DNA from: Favolaschia claudopus
Lineage: Eukaryota > Basidiomycota > Agaricomycetes > Agaricales > Mycenaceae
Assembly (NCBI GenBank): GCA_037176885.1
Contig: JAWWNJ010000102.1
Coordinates: forward strand, 186,001 to 250,000
Reading direction: 5' to 3'
DNA length: 64,000 nucleotides
The notes beneath the pieces are model-generated. The model was not told where the DNA came from. It searched no databases and saw only the letters and a list, made by a program, of their open reading frames with translations. Of this stretch, positions 39,292-50,534 are shown piece by piece. The first letter of the stretch is position 1; every line of letters begins with the position of its first letter. The position numbers and the translations under genes are program-made.

Positions 39292-40083
39292 AAAGTGGAG
39301 ATCACGTGGTCATGTCACTGGTCGTGGGCCACAGTTTGATCAGTGATCTGTTTGTCTTTGTTTGTTTCCTTTGGGCACATGGTTTCCGTTTTCGGGCGTT
39401 CTTCGCCTTGCAGGATCCACTTCCTCTAACCACCAAAAATTCGGGTTTCACATGTAATAGGCTTACTTTAGGTCATACATGATATTGATCGGAGGATTTT
39501 GCCAATTTCAGATTTTTCGTTGAAATAGCTGTATTTTTTGGGCGGGTTTCAGCATATTTCGTTCAATCAGGTGATTCTAGCCAATTCCTCCGAGGAAATA
39601 CATCGTTTTGGTCCACGGAAAATACCGAATCCTAGAGCGAGTAAAATCGCCGGCTATCCGGCATGATCCTGCACGGTCTTGTGAACAGATCATTTCGCGT
39701 GACATTGTGACTGTCACACCACTTTCACTTCAGCTCTCGACGCGTTGCTGGCGCGACTAACGCGTTCTACACCTCTATTCCCCTTCTATTACTCTGGATG
39801 GGCAAACGTCTAAACGAGGCTCGCTGGCAGTCTGAACCGAACCCCGTTATTCGATAACCCAATATGCGGCTGGCGGTTTATTCCGGTATGTGCAGTACAA
39901 ATTCCGGACTGCCAAGAAAGTGGTTGCATCAGGAGGGGTGGGATCGAAGGCTGCGTTGGATCGCGCTCCGGGTGAGCGTCATGCGGCTGGACTGAGTCTG
40001 TTTTCGACGCCAAGTGAGTTAATTGCGGATCACGTACAATGTTTCTCCTAGAAAATACATTCATTATAAATCTACTGCCATTG
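39292..40083. other. Gene-free interval
   Basis: No supported ORF, TIR or repeat was recognised between the LINE relic and the inverted-repeat element at 40084. Confidence 0.4.
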
Positions 40084-40667
40084 ACTGGGTGACTTCCCGT
40101 AAGCCTAGATACTTTTTCGCGAATATTTGAGGGGTGCCAACGATATCGGCATCGGTTCTTTGATGGCGTGATGATAATCCTACTCTATTCCCTCAGCCTT
40201 TTTGCCGACTAGATTAGTAGTATCCAACTAAGTTTATCAGTAAATTCTCCCATGGGGCGCCAGCCTGCTGGCTCGATCAAACACGTCCCCTACGCGTCTT
40301 GCACGCGACTCAACGCGTCTTGACGCGTATTTCACGACGTTCGTTGATCGAAATCTTTTCCCGAGATGTCTGGCACAGCGGCACCTGCGGGGGAGGATGC
40401 CGAGGATGGCTCGGCAAAATGCCGGTGACAAAACCAACGGAGGAAAGGCAGAGGCCTTCCAAATCTGTTTATTCAAGTAGCTTAGAATCTGAACAGGGGG
40501 TCCCGACCCCCTGTTCAGATTTATCATCTAGCAAGGTTTGGTAGAGGGTAAAAGTGCGAAAGTCCAGATCCAAGCCCGATGGGGTCCTGATGGAAGCCTC
40601 GGCATCTCCGCCGGATAGTCGAAAATATTGTAGAAAAAGTGTCTGGGCTTACGGGAAGTCACCCACT
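40084..40667. mobile_element. Putative TIR element with imperfect 36-bp ends
   Basis: The left end ACTGGGTGACTTCCCGTAAG, continuing to an ACTTTTT run, is matched as an imperfect reverse complement at about 40632-40667. No target duplication is clear. The 584-bp interior holds CGCGTC-rich DNA and a perfect hairpin at 40486-40521. A related left end occurs at 35863-35930. It is probably a nonautonomous DNA element. Confidence 0.65.
40486..40521. repeat. Perfect 17-bp-arm palindrome
   Basis: The arm AATCTGAACAGGGGGTC, a 2-base spacer and the exact complement form a strong GC-containing hairpin in the middle of the TIR element. It resembles a terminator hairpin, but nothing nearby is bacterial; cruciform or structural roles are possible. 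Confidence 0.9.
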
Positions 40668-40960
40668 GATGATCCGCTGTGAATAATCGACTTTGAATAG
40701 CAAGACGCCCGCGTCTATGAAATTGTTAAAACGGGCCGATTTCTCAGACGGATCTAGTCGCGATATACGTTCAGGAGTCCGTCCGACACCGTGGTACCTG
40801 ATGAGAAAAACCGGAAGGATAGGACTCAGAGCCTGGGCTCGCGATAGGCTCCATTTTGGGAGCAATCGAATTAAGTCGACGTAGGGAATGGGGGTAAGTT
40901 AGGAACTCATAGAAATGTGTTCAGGTATAAGTAACGCTTTTAGTTCTATCGAGTGGGTGC

Positions 40961-41605
40961 GACCAGTTGTCAAGCATTACAACAAGCTCCCTCTACTACT
41001 CCGTGCTTTCTGCTCTCGATGCCTGTGCCTATCACCACCGAGACCGTCTTGCTCTCACCACTGCGCAAATGTTGCAGGCGTTTTTCGTGAGTGAATCGTT
41101 GCGCACAAATTTCCTGTCTCTGACTCGTGTGCGGTAGGGTACCAATTTGAAGGGCATTCTGATTGCCACTGGCATGGATCGTCCAGTAACCGTTCGTATT
41201 CCGACATTGACTGGTACGCCGCACGGCGTGTGGTTCCAGCCTTGGTTCGGGTCACTGCGCGAAGGCGAGGCGATGGACTTGTACGTAGCTATCGTGAGGC
41301 CGCCAACCAGCACTTCGACAACTGCGGACATGGGGGTCGCCGTCGTCCACGTCAACCAGCGCAACGACGCGGGACATCCCGTCAACCTCTGTCGGCTCTG
41401 CGACATCGGTACCGACTGGTTCGGGAACATCATTCTGCTGGAAATCGATCTGCAGACTCATGCCCTCAAATCCGTCGACGAAAACAAAGCTTCTTTGATT
41501 ACCCATTGTCTTGATATGTGAGTTTCTGTATTTGTTGGCCCGGGTCTTTCTTTGCTAACTTGCATAATAAGATTTCTCCTCGACGCGTTGAAATCTCGTG
41601 GCTAG
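40961..41605 (+). CDS. Small intron-containing gene of unknown function
   Basis: Three segments join in one frame: about 40961-41086, 41138-41517 and 41572-41605. Introns of 51 nt (41087-41137, GTGAGT...TAG) and 54 nt (41518-41571, GTGAGT...AAG with a GCTAAC branch site at 41554) have good fungal signals, and the joined frame ends at TAG 41603-41605. The first exon is open further upstream to a stop at 40948-40950, but the true start or an additional 5' exon was not resolved. The product is about 180 residues, mixed hydrophobic, with a VVHVNQ-type strand and two Cys in CRLCD. No catalytic motif or signal peptide was identified. It is convergent with the KOW gene, with about 240 bases between the stops. 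Confidence 0.6.
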
Positions 41606-41846
41606 TGACCTGCTACGATATACGGAGTTGGAGGAAGGCTGGTCTATACATTGGTCTGCTGCTATGGGTGTATTTTCGAGCAGTCGTTTTATAGTTCTAT
41701 GGTAACTAGGTCGTATTTGGATTCGTCTATTTACTATTAGTTGAAAGCAGTCGTATCGTACAAACCCGAGGTGCTTTGACATCGTATAGTACGGCTGAAA
41801 GAAAAAAAATGGGCTGGCGTTTCTGGGAACAGTTCAGCGTGCGAAT

Positions 41847-44800
41847 CTACGAATCTTCGAAATCGGTAGTATGGTAAACGCCTTCTGTGCTTTGAATGAA
41901 AACGTTTTTGGCTAGGCATAAATGGGCTGAGTGATAAAAGAAGAAACCAGAGCTTTTTCCGAATCGAACACCCACGACGTCGGCTGCGAGACCGTGCCCG
42001 CACTCGCCCAATGTTTCGGCGTAAAGTCCCAACCGGTCGTTGACACCCTCTATATCTGGCCCGATGATAACAACGCGCTCGACCACCATGGTCAACGGCA
42101 ACGCGTCGTCGCTGGCTCGCCGTGGACGGATACAAATTTTTGGGACGGTAATCTTCGCATGGGTGGGTCCAACTCCATGCACGGTCAGTACCGAAGAGTT
42201 CATTGACGAATCGGTCAGCAATAAATGCCCAAATTTGCCCTCCGCGTTCAACGCTTTTTTTGTAAGTGTCTTCATGTGGGCAGAAATATTGTGAATGTGA
42301 ACGTCTACCCGTTTGAAGGCGAGATTGGGAATGTCCATCCAAGAGCCGTCGTTCTCCCCTATAATTGTTACATATTGCGAAGCGGTATTTTGACTTTGAC
42401 CAACCCGAAAGTGTCACGCTAATAGGAGCCGAAATATCGGCAACGTCTAAAGGTGGTGGGGTGACAGATCGACGGCGCGCTTCTTCGACCGGGAACGCTC
42501 CACGATATGTGGTCCCCAATGTGTTGACAGTAGAGGATTTCAGAATGTCGTGAGGTAAGTGCCGCGCCTCTAACAATGGAGTCGATGTGCTTGAAGCCAG
42601 GGTTCAGTGAGAAACTCGCAGTATGGAGTGCAACTAACCTTTCATGAATAACGTCTTCGATCGGGATATCCTGTATTTGAACGTTGGACGCGTCCTTACG
42701 GATGGTCAGCAAAATTCCATGATGAGCAAGCGCGCATCGCCTCCACGCTACTGCTCCCTTCATGCGTGCCCGTTCAAGTCTAGCCTTTCTAGGTTCGCTG
42801 TCATGGTCGCCTATGATCACTCCCGTGAGACCTTTGTGTACGCCTAGCCCCACCACCTGAACTCGGACGCCATGAAATTTTGTGCCGCGGTCAATTCCCT
42901 TTGAACTAACTGGTATAGGGTGCCTCGGAACGTGCAGCCGACCCCATCATAGGATCATTGACATCAACATCGACATCAGCCGCGCGACTCAGAAACTATA
43001 GCATATGGAATTAGTGGGTGGTGACTGACCGCGGTCCAAGTAAATACTATTAAACGCTTACAGTGGGATTTGTATGCCAAAGAGGATAAGAAGACGGAAG
43101 ATATCTGTTAGGCTAAAAGGTTGTCAATAGCCATGACGGATGAATGGTGAACAATATCGCACGTCCAAAATTTGCAGCGTTCCGTTGGCATAAACGCGGG
43201 TTATATATCCCGACTGGTTGGCATATGGACCCCACCTGACACATACCAAATCTCCAGTCTGCCAGACTCTACAAACCTGATCGAAAGGAATCCCGGAAAT
43301 CGAGGCTTGGGAATCAGACAGTGAAAGAGTCCACGATCGCTCGTCGACAGATTCAATGTGCCATAGTTTTCTGTCGAACATAACTCGGTCTCGACACCTG
43401 AATTCGTATGCAAAATCTAACGCGTGACGCCGAAGGTTAGATAGCTTTGGATATATAGCACGTCCAGATTGATTTGGGTTGTAAAAGCCGCGATCGGAGG
43501 GAATCACTTTGGCATACAATGTGGTCTGCCCTTCAGAGATTGTCTCCATAAATTGAAGTATAAACCCACTCTGACGGACAAACCGCCCGGCGACTACAAC
43601 AACTCGATCGCCCGGCGAAAGAGCAGGGCTAGACCCAAGTGATGGGTATGTGAGCAGAGGAGGAAAATGACTCTGCATGAACGGAATGAGGTCCTCTACG
43701 CTCGTGTGCGCTAATAAGGAAAGATACGGCGGAGTATGTTCGTCGCCAGTCAAGTCGATATCATCGTATGTGATGTTCTGATACAACTGCAGCGCCCTAC
43801 CCTGTTCGTCGTTTGTATAATGGTTTCGGGGTCGAGCTTTACCGCGATTGAACCGACTCGTTTACCGCGAGTAATTCGAACCCATGAAATCGAGAAGGAT
43901 ACCTCTAACTCTGATGATAAGTTGTTGTCGTTGTCTAGATAGTACAGCCGGTCAACTCCCGAACGCGAAGAATACGTCCCGCGCACCTGGAAGGGATCCG
44001 TCGATCACCTCCATTCTAACCGGCTCGGTCGAAGAATCGTTGTCGTATTCGGCGTCATCCTTTGGCGCACAAACCGTAAGGTCAGCAGTAATGAGATCAG
44101 ACTTGGAGCTGCTGATTTCGAAATTCTGGACATATTGCGAGTGGTTAATGTCATCGAGCTCTAAATAACTTTCTTCTGCCATGCGACCCTGTATAAGCGC
44201 GTGCTTAAAGTAAAATGAGTTGCGTACCGTTTCCAATCGCTTCATGCACAGGCTCTTCAACGGCTGTCGTACATTCGTGGAGTCCGGGATCCAATTCAAT
44301 CTGACTGAAGGCACCATCGCTGTTTAATGCTGATGTATGGTCGAAGTCGACTGCTAATGCGACAGTGAGTGTCTACTTCGTAAGCTAAAAGATAAAACAT
44401 GCGCAGTTCCTCCCTCCCAACGTCGACTGACATCCTGCGGTTAAAGTCGAGGTGGTAAGAAACAAAGTCGTGGAGATCATGTGATACATCAATGCGGAAG
44501 CACGGCTTGTCATTTTTCGGATAATTAGATATCTCTGTCTAATCTAAGTCTCCGAGAGCATGTCCAGTGAATGTTTACGTTACAGATCATTCTCTCACGC
44601 GTTTTCTGCTTCCTGCCGCCATGCAGGAATCTCTACTTGTACCCGACAATTTGTAACTAGGCTCCAATATCTACGCGGTGTTGCGTCTTCTCCTCACGGT
44701 ATGAGGTGTGCCCCCAACCTCGGAAAACTCAAACTCCGACCAGTCATATTGCGCGGGCCTTCCGATCGGCCTGCGTCCCGGCTGCTTTGGTGAACGAGTG

Positions 44801-45275
44801 ACGATGCCTTGGATGAGAGCGTTTTCGAGTAAAGTCTCGAAGATGTGATCGCGGGTAGGCTCCTCGTATATTAGTTTAGCACAGAAGGAGCATTTAACTT
44901 CGCCCGCCAGGAGCCACTCTCGTAGACATTAGAGACTTTGCGGTAGCCACCGGTGGCTTTCGGTGACCGGTTTTTCTCGAGACCAAATGACAGCGTGTGG
45001 CTGTATTAGCCACCATTTGTACGTCCTATTGAGGGGATGCCATGGTGGCTACCTTGAACCGTAGGCCCAAAAAACCATTGCACACGAGGAGCCACCGAAA
45101 GCCACCGGTGGCTACCGCAAAGTCTCTATTGGTAGCAGAACAGATCCATGCACAACAAGCTAACCAATGGATGTTGGGGGTGAAAATGTCGCGGCGATAA
45201 TAAGAGGGAATAAAACTCACAGCACTGGCATATACGAAGTCTCCAGGCACCGCACGCAGGTAAATCGATTGAATC
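41847..45275 (-). CDS. Multi-exon KOW-repeat (SPT5-like) protein gene
   Basis: Minus-strand open segments in order are about 45275-45230, 44925-44700, 44130-43960, 43970-43750, 43786-43124, 42890-42640, 42576-42400 and 42338-41847. Several have glycine-centred KOW-type strands: a G-D-R-V-V-V-V-x-G segment near 43610, a G-D-L-V-C-V-R-W-G segment near 43240, and a K-G-L-T-G-V-I-I-G-D-H segment near 42820. KOW domains occur in the elongation factor SPT5 and ribosomal proteins and bind RNA or RNA polymerase. An SPT5-like role is inference. A CxxC lies in the 44880 segment. Exon ends were not all resolved and the true start is unknown. A MITE at 44930-45128 sits in what is probably an intron or gap between exons. 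The last stop is at 41847. Confidence 0.6.
44930..45128. mobile_element. Palindromic TA-flanked MITE (199 bp)
   Basis: TIRs of about 38 bases start GAGACTTTGCGGTAGCCACC and are near-perfect inverted copies, with TA outside both. The element is almost all TIR. It lies within the KOW gene region. Related ends occur at 45454-45657 and 63619-63720. Confidence 0.88.
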
Positions 45276-45453
45276 CTGGGTAAGATGCGTTACACGATTT
45301 GACTGCGACGCTTCAGATTATTGTTTAAGACTTACCATCGTTGGTTGACATCGAGCGTAAATGGTAAAACGAAAACGTGAAGCACCTATTCGAATTGAGG
45401 CGACTCTTTATAAACCTGCTGCTGGACCGCGAGAACACATCTTGGCGACACAA

Positions 45454-45657
45454 TAGCGGGTTTGTGCAAAGCGACCCGGGCCGCTTTAAGACTGCTCAGA
45501 TCTCGACAACGAGCAGTCTCAGGTGTGAGGTCCCAGCGACCTCGGAATGCCCCATGGCAATACTCTTCTAAGTCGCTTAGACCTCCCACCTGGCATCTGT
45601 CGTTGCGGAGATCTGAGCGGTCGAAAAGCGACCTGGGTCGCTCGCACAAACTCTCTA
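45454..45657. mobile_element. TA-flanked MITE with long imperfect TIRs (204 bp)
   Basis: The ends (GTTTGTGC...AGCGACCCGGG and its complement) pair over about 60 bases with mismatches, and TA lies at both edges. The right end, TAGAGAGTTTGTGCGAGCGACC read on the minus strand, resembles the TIR of 44930-45128. No ORF. Confidence 0.75.
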
Positions 45658-45765
45658 ATTATCGTAAGTTTCCATTCAAGCTCAAAGGGCCTCTTTCCTC
45701 CCGATCGCGCTCTATTCAGTGCCAGACATACATGCCGATCCAATGTTAAGGCACTACTCTGAAAT

Positions 45766-46133
45766 TTACATACGGACCGCGCCCCTGCAAATCAGCCATT
45801 CCAGGGCTGCTCGCAATCGGTAAGTGGTGGCAAATAGTTTTGGGCCTGGATACTCACCGTGGTAGTCGTGCATCGGCTCCACGATATACGGAGCGAATTG
45901 AGATTGGATTCCCGCGTTGCATCCCGTTCCACCGTAAGACCAAGATAGCGCGTGTGAGCCAGGGAAAGGGGTAGGGTGGGGCCGATGAAATGCGAAGGCT
46001 TTATTGGGGAACGCCATGCGTAGGCAACCTCTGTCGACCATGACGCGGATGGTAGAGGGGCAGAGGAAAGAGACCCCGCATTTATGAGGTGCGTTGTAGT
46101 CGACGGAAAATGAGAAACCGCGGGAGCGCCACT
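45766..46133 (-). CDS. Unassigned minus-strand ORF next to the truncated Ty3 element
   Basis: This frame is open in continuation of the broken RNase H, but from about 46133 downward it no longer resembles a retroelement. The roughly 120 codons include a SYGG-G-containing glycine-rich segment and a [13 protein letters not shown] stretch, which look coding. I do not recognise the family. It may be an exon fragment of a host gene fused by a deletion or insertion to the retroelement end. Confidence 0.3.
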
Positions 46134-48207
46134 CCTCAAGGGCTCGCACGATCGCAAGCATCTCCTTGTCGTGAATCTCGTAATTCCGCTGCACCTCGTT
46201 CAGGCTTTTGGAGTAGAACGCAACCGGATGCTACTTGCCATCGTCACCCTGCTGGGAGAGGACGGCACCGGTGGCATAGTCAGAGCTGTCAGCCTCGAGC
46301 CGGTACGGGCGTTCGGGGTTCGGGAGAACCAGAACGGGGTCCCGAATCACCCGGCGCTTGAGCTCGTCAAAGGCAGCTTGCTCTTCAGGCCCCCAGGTCC
46401 AGGCGACGCCCTTCTTGGTGAGTCTGAAGAGGGCTTGAGCAACGTCTGAGAAGCCCGCAATGAACCGGTGGTAGAAGTTTGTGAAGTCAAGGAACTGCTG
46501 CACATCCTTCTTATTCTCAGGCGCTGGCCAAGCTGCCACTCCTGCAACCTTTACAGGGTCCATCTCGACGTGGTTGTGGGAGATAATCACGCCGAGGTAC
46601 TCAATTGAGGTCCGCTCAAACTCACACTTCTCAGCTCGAAGGTAAAGCTTGTTTGCGCGAAGCCTCCGCAGGACCTCTCGGACGATCTCTCGATGCTGAC
46701 GGATGTCTGAGTGGGCAATGAGGATATTGTTGAGGTAGACCATGACGTCGCCAGAGAGGATAAGATCCTGGAAGATGTCGTTTATCATGGTCTGGAAGGT
46801 TGCAGGGGAGTTGGTCAGACCGAAGTACATAACCAGCGGCTCAAACAGTCCCCGGTTGGTCCGGAACGCTGCCTTCCACTCGTCGCCTTCACGGATTCGA
46901 ACATTGTTAAAGCCCCATCGGACATCAAGCTTCGTGAAGTACCGGGCTCCCCTGAGTCGGTTGATGAGGTCGTTGATTAACGGGAGCGGGTAACGATTCT
47001 TCACGGTCATAGCGTTTAAAGCTCGATAGTCCTGTACGAACCGAAGTCCGCCGTCCTTCTTCTTGACGAAGAAGACGGGTGAGGCCATAGGTGATTTTGA
47101 CGGTCGAATCCGGCCAGTGCCAAGTCCCTCCTCAATGAAGGCATCAAGCTCCTTCTGTTCGAGAGGCGAGATTGGGTAGACCTGGCAGTTCGTGGGTTTA
47201 GAGTCCGGCACGAGCTCAATGGCATGGTTCCAGGATCGGTGTTCAGGCAGCGAGTCAAAGGACTCCTTGTTGAAAACATCGTCAAACTCTTGGGCCCATT
47301 CAGGAACATACGAGGGCGCCGGGGCTGAGTTTTTGGCGTAAGCCTCAGCCAGGCGCTGGGAGACGGTGCTTCCAGCACGGATATCCTCAGAAGGCAGGAA
47401 CTGGGTGTAGAACACCCGGTCTCCCGGCTCAAGGGGGTCATTTGCATCATCCACATCATCCTCGTCATCATCCTCGTAGTCCGGGAACAGCTCTGGCAGG
47501 TCATCGTATTCATCTTCGCCTAAGTCTATGGCGCAGATGGATGGAAGGGGACCAAGCCGGAGCTGCCGGAGGATCTCAGCGGCCAGGCGGGACTCTCGGC
47601 GTGCAGCGCGAGCCTCCAGGCGAACCTCGGTGCGGCACGTAGAGCACTCGCTAGGGCATCTGCTCATCTTGACCTCTCGGGTGTCCCAGTCGATCTCCGG
47701 GTTATGCTTCCGGAGCCAGGAGTAGCCGAGGATGAGCTTCTGCTTCCCAAGACGGGTAACAGCGAGCTGCATGCGCTCAGAGTGACCACGATACTGCAGC
47801 ACGACGTCAGCCACCTCGCGGATTGCACCAGCCTCATTTGGGGAGCCATCCACATTGAAAACTGGAATGGGCTGTGCAAGGCGGCGGAGGGGGAGACCAG
47901 ACTTAGCTGTGAACTCAGAGTCAATGAAGTCTGAGGTGGCACCACAGTCAACGAGACCTTCGAGAGAAAGCTTGGTGGCATCCTGGACTGCCTGAATCTC
48001 AAGGGGGAGATGCAGGGAGTTGGCACCGGGTGCAGCAGCAACAGTATAGCGCTTACGTTGCCAAGGCTTTCGCCGGATGCGTGGGGAACGGAGGGGAGCA
48101 GGGGGTACGTCTTTCATTTCGGCAGGTTCAACAGATGTAACATTGGCAGACTCATCATACAAACATGCGAAACGATTAGGAGACGCGATCGAGGGCGTAC
48201 CGCTCAC
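46134..48207 (-). pseudogene. pol: Decayed Ty3/gypsy Pol (PR-RT-partial RNase H)
   Basis: The protease region has D-C-G-A-T in place of the usual D(S/T)GA. RT is complete in length, but its active site reads Y491-L-N-N494 (46726-46737) where YxDD is required, so catalysis is lost. A TAG at 46231-46233 falls in the conserved stretch after the first RNase H Asp, and the RNase H reading continues after it only to about 46133. The integrase and 3' LTR are missing. A stop and a frame change separate it from gag (48333). The codon use is GC-rich, unlike the young Ty3 element at 1564. This is an old, 3'-truncated copy of a different lineage. Confidence 0.9.
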
Positions 48208-48332
48208 TCGTCGCGTGGGAGAAAACCCTGCTCTTCCTCGGCGGCTACAGACTCCGGCTCAGGGAGCGAGTCGGTGGTGGCAACCCGAGCCACCAGTTCG
48301 GAGAGGAGCTCGGACCCAAGCTGACGAATGAC

Positions 48333-49332
48333 CTAGTCAAGGATATCAGCGGCTCGGACGTCAGCCGGGGTGGGGCAATCCCGGGCCAGGTGTGGACCGC
48401 CGCATCGGTAGCAGCCATGGGGAGGTCCTCTCCCGGAGCGCGTGCGATCAACGTCCATGGGGACTACCTGCGGAGGAGCAGGAGCTGGCATGGCCCGAGG
48501 AGGAGGCGCAGGGACAACAGGGAAGACACCTGCTGGACGTGAGCGAGCGGCTGGCAGAGCTGAGGGGGCTCTCGGGAGAAGCCCAGCAGCACGAGCCCGC
48601 ACGTGCGATTCGTACTGGCGGTACGCTCGGGTCCGCCAAGCCATGTAGTCGCGGAGGTCTGGGGGGGCGCTGGACGAGGTGATGGCCGCATTGATGGCAG
48701 GGTCAAGGCCAGAGCGGAACTTGGTGACCTTGACCAACGCGTCGGCAAATCCAGCAAGGTCGAAGAGGTCTTCAAAGTCATCAGTGTACTTGAAGACATC
48801 CCGGGAGCCCATATAGTATGCCCTAGACTCGAGTTTGTGTAGGGCGTGGTCCTGCTCGTTCTCCTCGACAAAGCGTGAGCAGAACTCCTTGGTGAAGGCG
48901 TCCCAGGTGAGGAAGGGGAAAGGGGTTTTGATGGACATGCGCTCAGCCCATTTTTGCGCAGAGTCTTTGGACATAAAGGACATGGTGAAACGCACTGCCT
49001 TTTCCTCAGACATCTCACCACCTTCGACAAACGCCTCCGGAACCAGTCGGATGTAAGTCCGAGCTGAGTGAAGGAAGGCCCGGCCAGCCGAGCGGTCGCC
49101 GTCAAAGACGAAAGGGGGGTTCGGTCGAAGGACCGTTTTTTGCTGCCGGGGTGAGGTTGGCAAAGAGTCCTGGACTCTCGGCCGGAGGCTCTGGAGGAGC
49201 GGCAGGGGTCGGAGCAGTAGTAGTGGAAGGATTGGCAGCAGTTTGAAAAAGCTCGACCAGACGGTCAACAGTCCTCTCGAGCCTATCCATCCGCTCGGCG
49301 GCGGCTGCAGCAGCGGCGGCAGAGTCGGTCAT
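48333..49332 (-). pseudogene. gag: Ty3/gypsy Gag, frameshifted
   Basis: The start is at 49332 with an Ala-rich helix and coiled-coil-like segment. After a run of six A residues (minus strand, 49136-49141) the capsid domain continues in the +1 frame, so one base was gained. The Gag domain at about 49100-48560 has the normal Trp/Phe pattern. A zinc knuckle of the variant form C-X2-C-X3-H-X4-C lies near 48420-48385. The ORF ends at 48333-48335. It is part of the same decayed element as the pol relic. Confidence 0.85.
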
Positions 49333-49475
49333 GGTGGGTTCTAGAGAGGGGGAGGAGGGGGCAAGATTCGCGGTTTGCGCGTCCGAGACAGCAGAGGAGG
49401 AGTCCGACGAAGCGTCTGAAAAATCGCCAAAGCGCGCAATCTTGACCAGTTAATCCCTTGGAGCCTTTCTTCTGC

Positions 49476-49655
49476 TGTAAGGGCAACCTTTAGGACCCGA
49501 GATGTCTCGAGGGTCTAGTGAGGGAGAATCCAAAGTTAATTAAAGATGCTACTAGGAATACATTACAGTAGCGAGGGAGAATCCAAAGAGAAGAAAGGCT
49601 AAGGATTCCCACGCTACGAGTAGGTGTGGCAAACATATACTAACTAATTCCCACA
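49476..49655 (-). repeat. Possible 5' LTR of the decayed Ty3 element
   Basis: On the minus strand a 180-bp stretch begins TGTGGGAATTAG and ends CCCTTACA, i.e. TG...CA, at the position expected for a 5' LTR, about 140 bases upstream of the gag start. No second copy exists because the 3' end is truncated, so the limits cannot be verified. An internal GATTCTCCCTC motif occurs twice. Confidence 0.4.
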
Positions 49656-50380
49656 AGGCCGGGTCAACCGGCAATAGTCCCTGGCCCGATCACATGCTAA
49701 GTCCCACCTTGATGACGTAGTTGGACTGGGATCTTGTGTACCCAAAAATAGAACTCTGTCATAGTTTGATGGAGCTCCACAGGAATGATGTAATGGGACT
49801 TGGGCAGAAGTTCCCTTTGCGTCATGCTGCGCAGACAGGAGATTTCTTGCAAATGCTGAGAGGAGGAAGGCGGTAGTTGGCTATGGATGAGTGAGCGGAT
49901 GAGGAACGACGGAGAAAAGAGAGAAAGAGGAACGCACGACACGGATGACAGCGCGTGAGAATCGGAGGGCGTCGGCAGAGGGAGCGCCGCCGTCGGTGAA
50001 ATGAACGATGAAGAAAGAGCAAAGTCGCGATATGCGGGAAGCTCGTCAAGCAAGGAAGATGTCGCGCAATTCATGGGGGAGCTCAAATCGTCTCGATAGA
50101 CAATTTTGATTGGGGAGGTATGGTTGCGGACCGAACTTCGTGACAAGTCGCAGTCCCAATTTGGTAATTGATACTGTCACGTCAGTTTTCATTGCGGGAC
50201 GGGCACGGTTCGATTTCAGTTCCGCGGCCTGATCCCTGTCACCGGAAGTGTCCGGAAGTGTGACAACCGTGACATATCTTGGAACTCTTGCCACGTCGCA
50301 CCATGCCGAAGGTATTCCAGGTATTCTCGTCGAAAATTGGAGATATCAGCTGATAAATATAGGCTGGCAAGAAGAAATCA
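49656..50380. other. Interval between the Ty3 relic and the integrase-core gene
   Basis: A Ser/Pro-rich minus-strand frame (49697-50146, 149 codons) is present without any motif. TGACA-type repeats (GTGACA, TGTCAC) near 50140-50290 may be transposon end sequence. No feature was confidently identified. Confidence 0.3.
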
Positions 50381-50534
50381 GTGAAGAAAAAAGCCCCGAC
50401 CCTTACCAAAGCACAGAGATCTGATTACCGGTTGGGCAAGAGCCTCATTGCCCTGATTGAGGATGGACGTGTCCCCCAAGACAAACTGCAGATTATCCGG
50501 CAATGGGTCGAATGCCGGGATCCGGAGAAGCTCG

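Noticed and set aside
49134..49142. A AAA AAC heptamer in the minus-strand gag of the decayed Ty3 element, a classical -1 slippery site
   Set aside because: The continuing Gag frame is +1, not -1, and the site is inside gag. A homopolymer indel explains it better.
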